From positions 6,392,001 through 6,456,000 of the forward strand of contig CP051187.1 in NCBI GenBank assembly GCA_038087035.1: a DNA stretch of 64,000 nt. Direction: 5' to 3'. This DNA is from Gloeotrichia echinulata CP02 (lineage in GTDB: Bacteria > Cyanobacteriota > Cyanobacteriia > Cyanobacteriales > Nostocaceae). This document shows, piece after piece, positions 45,494-54,490 of the stretch (its first letter is position 1; every line of letters starts with the position of its first letter). The translations under genes and the position numbers were made by a program. Below the pieces are notes generated by a model. That model was not told where the DNA came from and made no database searches. It was given only the letters and a program-made list of their open reading frames with translations.

Positions 45494-46969
45494 ATGCAAG
45501 ATATTGATGTCATAGTTATTGGTAGCGGTATCGGCGGGTTATGTGCTGCGGGCTTACTGGCGCGTTATGGTAAACGAGTGATTGTGTGTGAAAGTCATAC
45601 AATTGCTGGCGGTGCTGCTCATGGTTTTAGACAACGAGGATTTGAATTTGATTCTGGTCCTTCTTTCTATTGTGGACTGACGGATGCCGAGAGTTTTAAT
45701 CCTGTCAAACAAGTTTTGGATGTTCTCGGTGAATCCATCCAAGTTATACCTTATGATCCATTAGGACACTACCATTTTCCTGAAGGCACTGTGGCAATTT
45801 ATAGTGATGCCGAGCGTTATCACTATGAGGTGCATAAAATTACGCCCCAAGGTGCTAAAGAACTCCAACTGTTTGAAAAACGGTTACTAGGGCTATATGA
45901 GGCGATGAAGGGCATTCCTACCATAGCTCTGAGGGCAGATTGGCAGGTGATACTGGTGTTACTGAGGCGTTATTTACCATCTTTGCTGAAAATGCTGCCC
46001 TATTTGCCGATGGTTCAGGGTTCTGTGGGGAATGTAATGGATACAACAGTCAATGACCCTTGGGTACGGCGGCTGATCGATTTAGAATGCTTTCTGCTTT
46101 CTGGTTTAAAGGCACACGAGACAATCGCCCCAGAGGTAGCATTTATTTTGGGTGAACGCACCCGTGCTGGTGTTGAGTATCCTGTGGGCGGTAGTGGGAC
46201 AATTGTCAAGGCTTTGGTGCGGGGCTTAAAACGTTGGGGTGGTGAATTGCGTCTGGGATGCCATATTGAGCAAATTTTGGTGGAATCTGGTAAAGTCCTG
46301 GGTGTGCGATCGCGCCAGGGTGAAATTCTCAAGGCACCCATAGTAATTTCCAATGCCACAATTTGGGATACCTATAATCACCTACTGCGTCCTGAAGATT
46401 TGCCAGCGGCTGATCGTCAAGTGGCTCTGGATACACCAGCAGTCGAAAGTTTTATGCATTTACACTTAGGTATCCGGGCTGCAGGGTTAGAAAATTTGAC
46501 GGGACACCATGTAGTAGTTCACGATTCTCTCCTAGATATCACCACACCGGGAAATACTTGTATGATATCAATTCCCAGTGTGTGGGATGAAACCCTTGCA
46601 CCTGATGGACATCATGTAGTTCATGCTTACACCCTCGAACCCTACACTGGATGGGAACGCAATGATTTATATGAGCAGAAAAAACAGCAGAAAGCCCAAT
46701 CTTTATATCGCGCCCTAGGGCAGATTATCCCCGATATCCGTGAGCGTGTGGTCTTGGAACTGATTGGTACACCCCTCACTCATGCCCATTATTTGCGAAG
46801 ATATCAGGGAACCTATGGCCCGGCTATAGCAGCTGGTAAGGGGATGTTTCCCAGCACACACACGCCCATACAGGGTTTATATCGCGTCGGTGATAGCACC
46901 ATTCCGGGAATTGGTGTCCCAGCAGTGGCGGCTTCAGGTATTTTATGTGCCAATACGCTGATCGGATAA
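45494..46969 (+). CDS. FAD-dependent oxidoreductase, carotenoid isomerase/desaturase-like
   Basis: 491 residues with an N-terminal FAD-binding Rossmann motif VIVIGSGIGGLCAAGLLARYG (GxGxxG, 10-15), GGAAHGFRQRGFEFDSGPSF, and the C-terminal carotenoid-oxidoreductase motif LYRVGDSTIPGIGVPAVAASG. This is the CrtISO/phytoene-desaturase-like superfamily. Substrate not certain; a carotenoid or another isoprenoid is likely. It is divergent from the lipid-transport genes. Confidence 0.88.
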   Translation: MQDIDVIVIGSGIGGLCAAGLLARYGKRVIVCESHTIAGGAAHGFRQRGFEFDSGPSFYCGLTDAESFNPVKQVLDVLGESIQVIPYDPLGHYHFPEGTVAIYSDAERYHYEVHKITPQGAKELQLFEKRLLGLYEAMKGIPTIALRADWQVILVLLRRYLPSLLKMLPYLPMVQGSVGNVMDTTVNDPWVRRLIDLECFLLSGLKAHETIAPEVAFILGERTRAGVEYPVGGSGTIVKALVRGLKRWGGELRLGCHIEQILVESGKVLGVRSRQGEILKAPIVISNATIWDTYNHLLRPEDLPAADRQVALDTPAVESFMHLHLGIRAAGLENLTGHHVVVHDSLLDITTPGNTCMISIPSVWDETLAPDGHHVVHAYTLEPYTGWERNDLYEQKKQQKAQSLYRALGQIIPDIRERVVLELIGTPLTHAHYLRRYQGTYGPAIAAGKGMFPSTHTPIQGLYRVGDSTIPGIGVPAVAASGILCANTLIG

Positions 46970-46974
46970 ATCCT

Positions 46975-47012
46975 CTATTCCCCAGTCCCCAGTCCCCAGT
47001 CCCCAATCCCCA
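46975..47012. repeat. Heptanucleotide array (CCCCAGT)n
   Basis: About five copies in the gap between two convergent genes. Confidence 0.85.
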
Positions 47013-47014
47013 GA

Positions 47015-48127
47015 TTACTCAAAACCCAAGTAATTTTGCACAATTTGCAAAATGTACTCAGCAGCATGACCATCGCCAAAGGGATTAATTGCGTTCGCCA
47101 TTGTGTCATAGGCGCTTCGGTTACTTAGCAATTCGGCTGCAGCTGCAACAATGTTCTCGGTTTTAGTTCCGACAAGTTTGGCTGTACCTGCAGTCACTGC
47201 TTCTGGTCTTTCTGTGGTGTCTCTGAGGACTAGCACTGGTTTTCCCAGGCTGGGTGCTTCTTCTTGTAACCCACCAGAGTCAGTGAGTAAAAAATGCGAT
47301 CGCCCAATTGCTCCCACTAGTTCTGCATAATCTAAGGGTTCTGTCAAGAAAATTCGCGGATGATTCCCTAATAGCGCTTGTAATGGTTCCCTGACTGTAG
47401 GATTTCGGTGTAATGGTAACAGCAGGGCTGTATCGGGAAATTTGTCTAATATTTGTAAAAATCCTTGAGCAATTCCTTGTAGTGGTTCGCCCCAATTCTC
47501 GCGCCGATGAACTGTTGCAAGCATTGTCCGATAGGAATCCCAGTTTAAGCCTGGTATATTGCAATCTGGTTGGGTTGCAGCTACATTCAACAGTGCATCT
47601 ATTACCGTGTTACCTGTGAGATGAATTTTACCCACAACACCAGAACGCTGCAAATTTTCCACAGCCAAAGGTGTTGGTGCAAAGTGTAACTGGGTGATTT
47701 GCGAAATTAGCCGTCGGTTAGCTTCTTCTGGATAAGGATTGTAAATGTCATCAGTTCTTAACCCAGCTTCTACATGACCTACAGGGATTTTTTGGTAAAA
47801 TGCTGCCAAGGCTGCAGCAAAAGCGGTGGTCGTATCTCCCTGGACGATGACTAAATCAGGCTTGCTTTGTTGAAATAATCCTTCTAAGCCTCGCAAGCTG
47901 CGACAGGTAATATCACTCAGAGATTGCTGCGGCTGCATAATCTCTAGGTTTCCATCGGCCTTCAAGTTGAACAGCTGCATTACTTGCTCAACCATTTCGC
48001 GATGCTGTCCAGTCAAAATTACTTGTAACTCAAAGTCTGGGGACTTTTGAAAGACCTGTATCACCGGAGCTAGTTTAATTGCTTCGGGACGAGTACCTAG
48101 GATAATGCAAACTCGCTTTTTTGTCAT
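47015..48127 (-). CDS. wecB: UDP-N-acetylglucosamine 2-epimerase (non-hydrolysing)
   Basis: 370 residues. Converts UDP-GlcNAc to UDP-ManNAc for surface polysaccharides. Hallmarks: VCIILGTRPEAIKLAPVIQ, LTGQHREM, VQGDTTTAFAAALAAFY, HVEAGLRTDDIYNPYPEEANR, TVHRRENWG, LTDSGGLQEEAPSLGKPVLVLRDTTERPE. The ATGACAAAAAAG start is the last unit of a CAATGAC-type heptamer array and has no SD. Confidence 0.96.
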   Translation of the reverse strand: MTKKRVCIILGTRPEAIKLAPVIQVFQKSPDFELQVILTGQHREMVEQVMQLFNLKADGNLEIMQPQQSLSDITCRSLRGLEGLFQQSKPDLVIVQGDTTTAFAAALAAFYQKIPVGHVEAGLRTDDIYNPYPEEANRRLISQITQLHFAPTPLAVENLQRSGVVGKIHLTGNTVIDALLNVAATQPDCNIPGLNWDSYRTMLATVHRRENWGEPLQGIAQGFLQILDKFPDTALLLPLHRNPTVREPLQALLGNHPRIFLTEPLDYAELVGAIGRSHFLLTDSGGLQEEAPSLGKPVLVLRDTTERPEAVTAGTAKLVGTKTENIVAAAAELLSNRSAYDTMANAINPFGDGHAAEYILQIVQNYLGFE

Positions 48128-48200
48128 TTGTCAAAAGTCATTGGTCATTGGTCAATAGTCAATGGTCATTAGTCATTGCTCATTAGTCAATAGTCATTCG
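48128..48200. repeat. Heptanucleotide array upstream of wecB
   Basis: Degenerate TCATTGG/TCAATAG units running into the wecB start codon. A GC palindrome follows at 48267-48288. Confidence 0.85.
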
Positions 48201-48266
48201 TCACTAACTGTGGAAATTTTTCAGCGTGGATTTATGGGACGCCTTCGCCTAGCGTCTCCTATTGTA

Positions 48267-48288
48267 GGGGCGCAAGGCCTTGCGCCCC
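48267..48288. repeat. GC palindrome type 1, perfect
   Basis: 11-bp arms GGGGCGCAAGG, between wecB and a terminator. Confidence 0.9.
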
Positions 48289-48327
48289 TACGGACAAATG
48301 ACAAATGACTAATGACAAAAAACCATG

Positions 48328-48349
48328 AAAAAACCCGGCTGAACCGGGT
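48328..48349 (-). terminator. Rho-independent terminator
   Basis: On the minus strand: ACCCGG, loop, CCGGGT, then a T-run. About 35 bp after the stop of the gene at 48383. Confidence 0.85.
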
Positions 48350-48382
48350 AGATGCGCTGTTTGTCGAATTGAGCAGTGAGGG

Positions 48383-48754
48383 TTATTTGATTTCACAGGT
48401 TAAAGGACAAGCAGCGTAGACGGTAGTCTGCATTTGCTCTGCCTCTCCATGTAGCCAACTCAACCATTTAACTTGTTTCGGATGTACACCCTTAACAGTT
48501 AATACACCAGCAGTAATCATGACCGCCATGACATTAAACAGAATCAAGCCCCCAGCTACAAGCAAAACAGCGCTAACAGGCATTACTGATTGCAGTACTA
48601 TCGACAACAGACACCCAACAGTAGCCATAAAAACAACTAATGGAAAACCGACAACCAATAAGCATACTGCCAATGTGAAAGTCCAGATCAAAAAGCTTTT
48701 GATCATTAACCAGGAGTAGGTCTTACCCAGATTAGAGCTTTCCGCCGAAACCAT
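48383..48754 (-). CDS. Small membrane protein, unknown
   Basis: 123 residues from ATG 48754, chosen because AGGAGG lies 7 bases before it. About three hydrophobic helices (FLIWTFTLAVCLLVVGFPLVVFM; LLSIVLQSVMPVSAVLLVAGGLILFNVMAVMI) and a cytoplasmic tail with KGVHPKQVKWLSWLHG. No family assigned; ends with its own terminator, so monocistronic. Confidence 0.7.
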   Translation of the reverse strand: MVSAESSNLGKTYSWLMIKSFLIWTFTLAVCLLVVGFPLVVFMATVGCLLSIVLQSVMPVSAVLLVAGGLILFNVMAVMITAGVLTVKGVHPKQVKWLSWLHGEAEQMQTTVYAACPLTCEIK

Positions 48755-48775
48755 GACTTTTCCTCCTAAATACAC

Positions 48776-49456
48776 AGCAAAAATTTAACTTCAATGGTCT
48801 ATCGCTTTTGGCGACCAAACTAATTTCTTCCTTCAGTGATGTTCAGTATATAAAAACCTACTGAAAAAATGAGCATTTGTTTACTAAACTTTACACTTAA
48901 TGTTTTGTAATTATGAATGTAAACTCAAGTTGACAATTAGAGACAATGCTCGATTCCGCCATCTATCGAAAGGAATAGAACCTAATGACCTTTAGGTTCT
49001 CAGATGGTTTATCAATACCTTGGCTGGATAGCGCTTAACATTTCTTATATAAATTGACTTTGGCTCTCATAATTTTCTGGGCGGGCTGAAAAAATTAGCT
49101 GCTAATGATTTTGCTGTTAATTGCTACCAACTTGTATTCATAATCTGGGAATAATTTCTCATCTAACAGGGTGGGTATTAGCCGTCCCATAATTTAGTTC
49201 TAAATATTGCTAAATTATATCGTATATATACTGAAGCTTAATCAGGGATTTGGTGTGTTAAACAAGTTTACATGGTTGAAAAATTTCAATTAAATTATTC
49301 AATGATGTAGATTTTATGTCAAAAAAGATACTAAAAATGGCAATTGGGAGTAGAAGGAGATCAACCACTCGCCCAGCCATTGCCATCAAAGCGTTCAGGA
49401 TTTAATTTTGACCGATTCCAGCTTTTGTCTACCACATGTTAAAAATATAAAGATAT
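48776..49456. other. Long intergenic region before pilT
   Basis: 680 bp, AT-rich, no gene and no repeat array seen. It should contain the promoters of both divergent genes. Confidence 0.4.
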
Positions 49457-50767
49457 ATGACAGACTCTCAACGTCAATCGAATTCTAACCCTGCTTCCAT
49501 GCGGAATTTGCCGCCAATACCGCCGCCACCACCACCACCACCAACATTGAGTACACAGCGCCAGCCTGTACAAACCTTGGACATGTCAGCACAAACGTTG
49601 GACTTGTCATCCTATAAGACCCCCAACCAGTCCGCATCTGTTGCGGGTCATCGTCCAAGCACTCCACCGCCAATACCTAATTCAGTTCCTGAAAAAAGTA
49701 GCAATTCCCAACTGACTTTAGAGCAGCTCATCAAAGAAGCTTTTGATCAAGGATTTTCTGACATCCACTTGGGTGTAGGCGAAGTACCTCGCTTCCGCAA
49801 CCGAGGAGAAATCAACGCCACAGAGTATCCAGAAACTGATCATGAGATGTTCATGAGTTGGTTAAAGGAGGTGATGACCGCAGCGGAAATTCAGCGGTTT
49901 GAAGAACACCTAGAATTTGACGGTGCCACGCAGTACGAGTTTGCTCGTGTGCGGATCAATGTTTTTGGCTCCCTCAAAGGCCATGCAATGGTATTGCGGT
50001 TGATTCCGCTGAAAATCTTGACGATGGAACAGTTGCGCTTACCCCCAATTTTTCGGGATATTTGCCATTCCCACAAAGGTTTAATTTTGGTGACTGGTCC
50101 AACGGGTTCTGGTAAGTCTACAACAATGGCGGCAATGATTGACTACATCAATAAAGAGATGGCCAAGCATATCATTACCATCGAAGACCCAATTGAATTT
50201 GTCCACCAAAGTCGCAAGTCTTTAGTCAAACAGCGGGAAGTGGGAATGCATACCCGCAAATTTGACAATGCTTTGAAAGCCGCTTTACGAGAAGACCCAG
50301 ATTTGATTCTGGTGGGGGAAATGCGGGATAAAGAAACAGTCAACACGGCACTCAAAGCTGCTCAAACTGGTCACTTGGTGATGGGAACCCTACACACCAA
50401 TAGCGCTGTGAAAACTATTGAGCGGATACTCAATCTCTATACAGCAGAAGAACAGGATTCAATGCGGGTAGCAGTTTCAGAGTGTTTAGTGGCCGTAATT
50501 GCCCAAGGTTTGTGCCGCACTACCGATGGTAAGCGTGCAGCATTCCACGATATTCTCATCAACACTGAGGCGATTAAAGAATGGATTAAGGATGGTAAAT
50601 ACGATGAAATTGGCGAGTTGATGAAGCAAGCTGGTTTTGATGGGATGATTACTATGAATCAGTCGCTGCTCAACCTCTACCAAGACGGTCGCATTACTGA
50701 AGAAACCGCTTTGGAAATGTCACCAACTCCCAACGAAATGGCTCAATTCCTTCGAGGTCGAGTCTAA
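49457..50767 (+). CDS. pilT: Type IV pilus retraction ATPase, PilT family
   Basis: 436 residues. Hexameric ATPase driving pilus retraction or disassembly at the inner membrane. An N-terminal proline-rich extension (about 1-85, with a run of eight prolines) is absent from standard PilT. The core follows: LTLEQLIKEAFDQGFSDIHL, Walker A GPTGSGKST (214-222), Asp box IITIEDPIEFVH, Walker B DPDLILVGEMRD, and His box TGHLVMGTLHTNSAVKTIER. The C-terminal motif of canonical PilT (AIRNLIRE) is not visible, so it may be a PilT2-like paralogue. Confidence 0.93.
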   Translation: MTDSQRQSNSNPASMRNLPPIPPPPPPPPTLSTQRQPVQTLDMSAQTLDLSSYKTPNQSASVAGHRPSTPPPIPNSVPEKSSNSQLTLEQLIKEAFDQGFSDIHLGVGEVPRFRNRGEINATEYPETDHEMFMSWLKEVMTAAEIQRFEEHLEFDGATQYEFARVRINVFGSLKGHAMVLRLIPLKILTMEQLRLPPIFRDICHSHKGLILVTGPTGSGKSTTMAAMIDYINKEMAKHIITIEDPIEFVHQSRKSLVKQREVGMHTRKFDNALKAALREDPDLILVGEMRDKETVNTALKAAQTGHLVMGTLHTNSAVKTIERILNLYTAEEQDSMRVAVSECLVAVIAQGLCRTTDGKRAAFHDILINTEAIKEWIKDGKYDEIGELMKQAGFDGMITMNQSLLNLYQDGRITEETALEMSPTPNEMAQFLRGRV

Positions 50768-50867
50768 GGGATGGAAACTGTAACATAATTCCTACACATC
50801 TCTGTTCATAATTAGTCAATTTTGAATAGATATTGCGGAAAATGTGTTAGAATATCAGCATTAGTAA

Positions 50868-51170
50868 CGGTTAACAACCGTGCCGTCAGAGGATAACCCT
50901 TCCAGCTTAGACTGGCGTTTGGTAAACGTGCCACAGGCGAAGTGCAAGTTCCATAGACAGAGGGTCGTTAGTAGCGCCTCAAAAAAAAGAAGTTTTTCTA
51001 GAACTTCGACACATATAGCGGTCAGTTAGACCGTTTTAGCCTCTGGACTGGATAGAGCCGACTCTTCCAGGTTGAAAGAGGAAGTAAGCATCAAAGCTAA
51101 CTTTTGAGCCAGTTATCTATGATAGAAAAGCGCATAGTTGAATAGCTTTGAGTAGGTCTTATGTAACGGT
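50868..51170 (+). ncRNA. Candidate structured RNA or leader
   Basis: ORF-free 300 bp with many small stems in a row: CGGTT/AACCG, CCAG/CTGG, CGTTT/AAACG, CGGTC/GACCG, and CCTCT/AGAGG enclosing a branched part. It matches no RNA family I can name (not RNase P, tmRNA or SRP). Confidence 0.3.
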
Positions 51171-51190
51171 TATCATTGGTCATTGCATCT

Positions 51191-51255
51191 GGGGCGCAAG
51201 GCCTTGCGCCCCTACAGATTATCGGTGTGTTGCAAAGATTTTTTGAATTGGTATA
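51191..51255. repeat. Half of MITE family A with perfect GC palindrome
   Basis: Palindrome 51191-51212 followed by ATTATCGGTGTGTTGCAAAG and TTTTTTGAATTGGTATA, the mirror of the left half of the element at 8881. Confidence 0.75.
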
Positions 51256-51378
51256 GTTTTCGTTTGGCAACAGGTCTGAGTGGCAGATACTTGTAATACA
51301 GTAAAAGGTAACAGGTAAAAGGTAAACTACACAATTTTTTACTTTTCACCTATCAGTTCCCTCGTTTCCATAACTGAC

Positions 51379-52131
51379 TTGAGTACAGACAAACCATCTA
51401 AACCCGATCTGTTTAAAGGCATTGCCTTATTTACACCAGGCGGAGATTTAATTTATTGTATCGACCCTAGCAAGCAAGGTCGATGGCATTTGCATTTGTG
51501 CGCTGCTTTACAGGAAATTTTAGATTTACCAGAACCGCCTCACTTTTTGGTGCCTTGCTACACTGCGACTATTGATCATTGGTTAGATCCGCGAACCCAA
51601 CAAGTACGAGTGTTTGCGGAAGCTTATCCGGCGATTATCCGCCATCAGGTTGTGCTTAACACCATTTTTGGCACAGGGGATTTATTATGGGAACCAGCAC
51701 CTTGGCAAGAAGGGTTGTGCGATCGCATGGTTTTGGCTAGTTATCGCTCTTCTTTTCCCCAACTGTGGGAAGACCATGATTTAATTATGCGTTTAGACCT
51801 TGGCGAAGCTGCACCAAAGTACCATACTTTGGCAGCAAATGTAGAGCGATCGCAACTCCAAACACAAGGTTATGTTCTCCGGCTGTTTGTTGCTGGTCAT
51901 AGTGCAGCAACTGAACGCATTCTGCACAATCTACACGAACTTTTAGAGCGATCGCTCGGACACCCTTACACTCTCAAAGTTATTGATGTTTTAACTAATC
52001 CAGAACAAGCAGAAATTGATCAGGTTTCTGCAACTCCTACTATCGTCAAGGTTTGGCCTCTCCCAATTCGGCGCATTGTTGGCGAGTTGGATCATGTGGA
52101 GAAAATCCTACAAATGTTAGGCGCGCAATAA
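51379..52131 (+). CDS. KaiB-domain protein with N-terminal extension
   Basis: 250 residues. The C-terminal ~85 residues are a KaiB/SasA-N thioredoxin-like domain (VLRLFVAGHSAATERILHNL, YTLKVIDVLTNPEQAE, VSATPTIVKVWPLPIRRIVG). The N-terminal ~160 residues (LFKGIALFTPGGDLIYCID, WEPAPWQEGLCDRM) are a separate unknown domain. KaiB folds bind KaiC or related RecA-like ATPases; this longer form probably links another input to the clock. TTG start, no good SD; no in-frame ATG nearby, so the start is uncertain. Confidence 0.82.
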   Translation: MSTDKPSKPDLFKGIALFTPGGDLIYCIDPSKQGRWHLHLCAALQEILDLPEPPHFLVPCYTATIDHWLDPRTQQVRVFAEAYPAIIRHQVVLNTIFGTGDLLWEPAPWQEGLCDRMVLASYRSSFPQLWEDHDLIMRLDLGEAAPKYHTLAANVERSQLQTQGYVLRLFVAGHSAATERILHNLHELLERSLGHPYTLKVIDVLTNPEQAEIDQVSATPTIVKVWPLPIRRIVGELDHVEKILQMLGAQ

Positions 52132-52195
52132 AAATTTTCAATAAAAATTTTGATGGCCATCAGCAGTTTGTAAATAATATCCGTTGAGGAGTTAA

Positions 52196-52642
52196 TTGAA
52201 AAAACGTCCATTTGGGTTAATAGCCATTGTATATTACAAATCCTTTGTAGCCGCATTACTTATGGTTACTTCTGTAGCGATATTTTTGGCCTTAAAAAAT
52301 CATCATAGTCTTGAAGATTTTTCTGATAATTATGTATTAGAAGGTAAAGCGCAAATTATCAATTGGCTTGTAGAAAAAATTCTGGCTTCTAATCGCAAAA
52401 CCCTAGCTTTCAGCAGTATTGCATCAGGAATTTATGCAGTCGTCACCGCTATTGAAGCGGTTGGCTTATGGTACGAAAAGCGCTGGGCACATGTTCTAGT
52501 CTTGGTTCTTGTAGGTATCAGTATTCCGCCAGAAGTTTATGAATTAATTCGGGGTATTTCTTTCCTAAAATTAATTGTGTTTGTTGTGAATGCAGGAGTA
52601 TTTTGGTATTTATTCCGCAACTTTCCTAAACATCATCACTAA
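52196..52642 (+). CDS. DUF2127-like membrane protein
   Basis: 148 residues with four hydrophobic helices (IAIVYYKSFVAALLMVTSVAIFLAL; FSSIASGIYAVVTAIEAVGLW; AHVLVLVLVGISIPPEVYEL; LIVFVVNAGVFWYLF) and the YEKRWAH motif typical of the family. The TTG start is supported by GAGGAG 5 bases upstream. It lies 64 bp after the KaiB-domain gene; cotranscription is plausible. Confidence 0.75.
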   Translation: MKKRPFGLIAIVYYKSFVAALLMVTSVAIFLALKNHHSLEDFSDNYVLEGKAQIINWLVEKILASNRKTLAFSSIASGIYAVVTAIEAVGLWYEKRWAHVLVLVLVGISIPPEVYELIRGISFLKLIVFVVNAGVFWYLFRNFPKHHH

Positions 52643-52692
52643 TTGCTATAAATTCAGTTTGGAATAGATCCATCAATTTGAGATTTTGGATT

Positions 52693-52857
52693 TATAGCAA
52701 CCGCCAAAGTGCTTAGGACATTAACTGATGATAAAACCTAGACACAATCAGACTTGTAACCCAGTCCCCAGCGATGCACTGAGCGGTCGTTGTGTCCCCA
52801 GTCCCCAGTCCCCAGCGATGCACTGAGCGGTCGTTGTGTCCCCAGTCCCCTGCTATA
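52693..52857. mobile_element. MITE family B, copy 2 (165 bp)
   Basis: Reverse complement of 8741-8884: TATAGCAACCGCCAAAGTGC at left, CCCCTGCTATA at right, with two internal ~31-bp units and extra CCCAGTC heptamers that explain its greater length. The DNA around it (52643-53363) has no gene. Confidence 0.85.
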
Positions 52858-53363
52858 ACCCAGAAATCGATGCTCTTGCTCGATTCAAAAAAATCTCAAA
52901 TTCGGTGATCAAGGTTGCTGCAATATTTACATTCTAAATCCATGTGATTTTACGCTTGACAAAAATACTATTTTGAGTATTGAGTATATTCGACCTGATC
53001 CCAGTGGCGATGTGTACGACGGGCTACGCCTAAGCCATTTGGTAAACTCATAAGCTAAGTTAATATTATTCTCTGATAAGAGTAAATTTTTGATATAATA
53101 CATTTGATATGTGAACATACATACTGATTTTTCCCCGGTCTATTAGCCTTACTATGCAAGGAAAAAGACTCAAGATGCCTCGTATCAAGTCCAAGCTCAT
53201 GCACTATTGATACAAGTATATTAATGAGACATATATTTATATATCTAACAGAGATTAAAAACTGAAAAATGGAATAAAAAGTAAAGTGGGGGGTATCGCC
53301 CCACAATACTCATTTAAATTCTCAGTGTAAAATAAGACTGGGTTTAAAGAAATGTTTTGATTG

Positions 53364-53394
53364 AAAACCCTACTCAGGATTGCCTGGGTGGGGT
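53364..53394 (-). terminator. Terminator-like hairpin
   Basis: ACCCTACTCAGG and CCTGGGTGGGGT arms with a 4-nt loop and T-run on the minus strand, about 40 bp after the monooxygenase-like fragment. Confidence 0.65.
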
Positions 53395-53432
53395 ATTTTG
53401 TTGCTGATGTTGAAATAGAGATTTCACACAAA

Positions 53433-53657
53433 TTATACAATTTCTGGTGAGTTGCTGTAAACATGAGCATCATTGGAAATGATCGCATTATAAAATTCCT
53501 GATTGTGCAAATCTTTAAAACCCTGAGTTTCTCTCAAGGCTAGTAGATTTTCTGCGCTTTCCCAATTAGCGATCGCAGTGACTCTAGTGCCATCATCGCT
53601 CTGGAATAATTTAGCAGAGATAAATCCAGGCTGATGCTTGACAACCTCCAGATAAAC
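53433..53657 (-). pseudogene. Antibiotic-biosynthesis-monooxygenase (ABM)-like fragment
   Basis: 74 codons: VYLEVVKHQPGFISAKLF, DGTRVTAIANWESAENLLAL, ending YSNSPEIV. This is the C-terminal two thirds of a small ABM-fold protein. It has lost its start where the 103-bp MITE begins. Confidence 0.75.
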
Positions 53658-53660
53658 TCA

Positions 53661-53763
53661 TAGCGCAACACATTCAGATTCGGTACAATATCATATCGCG
53701 ATGTGTAGGGGCACGGCATTGCCGTGCCCCTACGAGTGTACCTAACTAGGGCGAGAAACGCTA
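53661..53763 (-). mobile_element. 103-bp MITE (family C), copy 3
   Basis: Reverse orientation: starts TAGCGCAACACATTC, ends GAGAAACGCTA, with the type-2 palindrome inside. Flanks are CA at left and TA at right. The ABM fragment ends on one side, a TnpB fragment on the other. Confidence 0.88.
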
Positions 53764-54370
53764 TAGCACTGGTAAAGTGTTTTCTAACCCTAAAGCTTAT
53801 CGACGTATGAGTAAGCGTTTAAAACGTGCCCAGCGTCGTGTGAGCAAAAAAGTTAAAGGCTCTAAAAATCGCGCCAAAGCTGTGAAAAAGCTGGCTAAAT
53901 TACACCCTAAAGTGTCAAACATCCGTAAAGATTCAATTCACAAATTGACTCACTATCTAGCTAAAAACCACAGCGTTATAAAGATAGAGGATTTACAAGT
54001 TAAGGCTTTTTTGAAAAACCACAAGTTAGCAGGTGCGATTGCTGATTGTGGTATGTATGAGTTTCGCCGTCAGCTAGAGTACAAAACAGAGAAATTCTCT
54101 AGTATATTAATCCTTGTAGATAGGATGTTTCCTAGTTCTCAAATTTGCTCTAATTGCGGTAATCATCGTCATATAATGCCATTAAAAAACCGCGTTTATG
54201 TCTGTCCTGATTGCGGTAACACTGAGGATAGAGATTTAAACGCAGCTAAAAATATAAACCGATGGTTTGAGAATATTTTTATTCCTGAACGGTCAGAAAC
54301 GGTAGAGCTTCTACCGAGATTGTCTGTGGAGTGGACAAACCTCTTAGGAGTCATCCTCAGACCACGATGA
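53764..54370 (+). pseudogene. tnpB: TnpB, 5'-truncated (IS200/IS605 RNA-guided nuclease)
   Basis: About 202 codons in frame from the MITE border (STGKVFSNPKAYRR) to the stop. Seen: the basic helix RRMSKRLKRAQRRVSKKVKG, second RuvC region VIKIEDLQVKAFL, zinc ribbon ICSNCGN and CPDCGN, and third RuvC motif EDRDLNAAKNI. The wedge domain and first RuvC Asp are missing, so it cannot cut DNA. A GTG at 53777 could still start a 198-residue product. Confidence 0.9.
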
Positions 54371-54385
54371 AACAGGAAGTTAACG

Positions 54386-54431
54386 CCAAAACTACCAGTG
54401 GAAAGTTTTGTCTAGACTTAGGTAGTTTTGG
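54386..54431 (+). mobile_element. TnpB element 3' hairpin
   Basis: Perfect 11-bp arms CCAAAACTACC/GGTAGTTTTGG, 15 bp after the tnpB stop: candidate right-end/guide-scaffold hairpin. Confidence 0.55.
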
Positions 54432-54490
54432 GTAAGTTTAATAGAGCGGTTTCTACTTACTTGGTACAGCTGAGTCAATCTGCTTGGTTG

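Noticed and set aside
50868..51170. RNase P RNA, tmRNA or 6S RNA
   Set aside because: Conserved signature blocks of RNase P RNA and tmRNA are absent; 6S RNA cannot be supported by eye.
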